Positions 6,028 to 6,694 of a stretch of 6,694 nt of DNA are shown piece after piece. Location: positions 1 through 6,694 of the forward strand of contig JAFPCT010000235.1 in assembly GCA_017390125.1 (NCBI GenBank), in the 5' to 3' direction. The stretch comes from Treponema sp. GTDB taxonomy: Bacteria > Spirochaetota > Spirochaetia > Treponematales > Treponemataceae. A program made the translations under genes and the position numbers. The notes beneath the pieces are model-generated. The model did not search any database, had not been told where the DNA came from, and saw nothing but the letters and a program-made list of their open reading frames with translations. The number at the start of each line of letters is the position of its first letter. The first letter of the stretch is position 1.

Positions 6028-6056
6028 AATATAGAACTTTTTATGAATACGGTCAA
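6028..6056 (-). promoter_or_regulatory. Predicted promoter of the leuL-leuA operon
   Basis: On the minus strand TTGACC (6051-6056), a 17-bp spacer and TATATT (6028-6033) form a strong sigma-70-type promoter. Only 6 nt separate the -10 from the leader-peptide ATG at 6021, so the normal start of transcription would fall at or next to that ATG. Confidence 0.75.
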
Positions 6057-6092
6057 TGACATGAGCATAAGACCCACGGAAATCAAAACGCC

Positions 6093-6121
6093 TTGAAGAA
6101 TATTCGACAAATAAGTAAAAT
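6093..6121 (+). promoter_or_regulatory. Predicted asnS promoter
   Basis: TTGAAG (6093-6098) and TAAAAT (6116-6121) are 17 bp apart. The implied start of transcription is near 6128, giving an untranslated leader of about 31 nt that contains the ribosome-binding AGAGG (6146-6150). It is too short for a T-box, and no Asn-rich leader ORF is present. The leuL and asnS promoters point away from each other with 36 bp between their -35 elements. Confidence 0.6.
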
Positions 6122-6158
6122 TAACTATTATTTACATTTCATTAAAGAGGAAACCGAT

Positions 6159-6694
6159 ATGGTACCAACATTAATTAAAGATTTACTTTCAACAAAACCG
6201 GAAGGACAGAAAGTTACTGTCTGCGGATGGGTCCGCACAGTTCGCGACTCAAAAAACTTAGTATTCATTCAGGTGAACGACGGAAGTGCTTTTGCAAACA
6301 TCCAGCTTACTTTCGACAGAAATGCACCGAGCAATAATGCAGATGTAAATAATATTGAAGAAGAATTGAAGAAACTGAATACAGGCGCATCTGTAAGGGC
6401 AGAAGGAATTCTCATAGAGTCTCCTGCCTCAGGACAAGCCGTAGAAGTTATCCTTGAAAAGCTTACCATGCTGGGTGCATGCAACCCGGAGGAATATCCG
6501 CTCCAGAAAAACAAAATGAGCATGGAATACCTTCGCACATACGCACACCTTCGCGCACGAACAAACACTTTCGGTGCCGTTTACCGCATGAGAAACCAGA
6601 TGGCATTTGCCGTTCACTCTTTCTTCCAGGAAAGAGGATTCCAGTACATCAACGCACCGGAAATCACCTGCTCTGACTGTGAAGGCGCAGGTGA
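6159..6694 (+). CDS. asnS: Asparaginyl-tRNA synthetase, N-terminal part, cut by window end
   Basis: Class IIb aminoacyl-tRNA synthetase that charges tRNA-Asn with asparagine using ATP, in the cytoplasm. The first 178 codons are present and the frame is open to the window edge. The N-terminal OB-fold anticodon-binding domain is clear (VCGWVRTVRDSKNLVFIQVNDG, about residues 21-42, continuing to about 105). It is followed by the class II entry segment with YLRTYAHLRARTNTFGAVYR and the motif 1 helix and strand ending in FQYINAPEITCSDCEGAG. The SDCEGAG string is typical of AsnRS rather than AspRS or LysRS. The start at 6159 has AGAGG 8 nt upstream and begins right before the OB fold, as in the family. 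It is divergent from leuL-leuA with its own promoter. The catalytic core with motifs 2 and 3 lies beyond the window. Confidence 0.95.
   Translation, partial: MVPTLIKDLLSTKPEGQKVTVCGWVRTVRDSKNLVFIQVNDGSAFANIQLTFDRNAPSNNADVNNIEEELKKLNTGASVRAEGILIESPASGQAVEVILEKLTMLGACNPEEYPLQKNKMSMEYLRTYAHLRARTNTFGAVYRMRNQMAFAVHSFFQERGFQYINAPEITCSDCEGAG

Noticed and set aside
6269..6617. Minus-strand open frames within asnS
   Set aside because: They overlap the conserved OB fold and class II segments of asnS in antisense and have no start context of their own.

Overview
The window is a stretch of bacterial chromosome carrying core biosynthetic genes, with no mobile element, RNA gene or CRISPR array that I can see. 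The protein sequences look most like those of a host-associated spirochaete of the Treponema type. That assignment is from memory of family resemblance, mainly the IMP dehydrogenase, PurA and type 2 LeuA, and is moderate in confidence. Promoters fit ordinary sigma-70 consensus with 17-bp spacers, and most starts have a Shine-Dalgarno (SD) sequence.

Layout, left to right. Positions 1-60 are intergenic, with a possible leftward promoter at 23-51. A strong bidirectional terminator (61-110) follows. Then purA (adenylosuccinate synthetase, minus strand, 129-1355) and guaB (IMP dehydrogenase, plus strand, 1565-3073) diverge from a 209-bp intergenic region with back-to-back promoters. The two enzymes compete for IMP, so this region sits at the AMP/GMP branch point. 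A bidirectional terminator (3076-3107) separates guaB from a convergent minus-strand operon. That operon, in transcription order, is a short leucine-rich leader peptide (leuL, 5977-6021), an intrinsic terminator/attenuator (5902-5930), leuA (type 2 2-isopropylmalate synthase, 4183-5874) and a Gfo/Idh/MocA oxidoreductase of unknown substrate (3128-4165). At the right, divergent from leuL, is the 5' part of asnS (asparaginyl-tRNA synthetase, plus strand, from 6159), cut by the window edge.

The most notable item is the leuA leader. A 14-residue ORF, MNHTLLLLLSDFSR, has five consecutive leucine codons (TTG CTA CTT CTA TTA). It ends 4 nt before an RNA segment that can pair with the 5' half of the terminator stem. 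A ribosome stalled on the Leu codons would leave this segment free, while one at the stop codon would cover it. This is the geometry of classical ribosome-mediated transcription attenuation. The predicted promoter places the transcript start on or next to the leader ATG, so the leader peptide may be translated from a leaderless mRNA. The downstream oxidoreductase, 17 nt after leuA, would come under the same leucine control.

The IMP dehydrogenase is also notable. It matches the Tritrichomonas foetus type of enzyme through long stretches and at the residues linked to mycophenolate insensitivity. PurA departs from the usual sequence in the guanine-recognition motif and in the IMP-binding loop.
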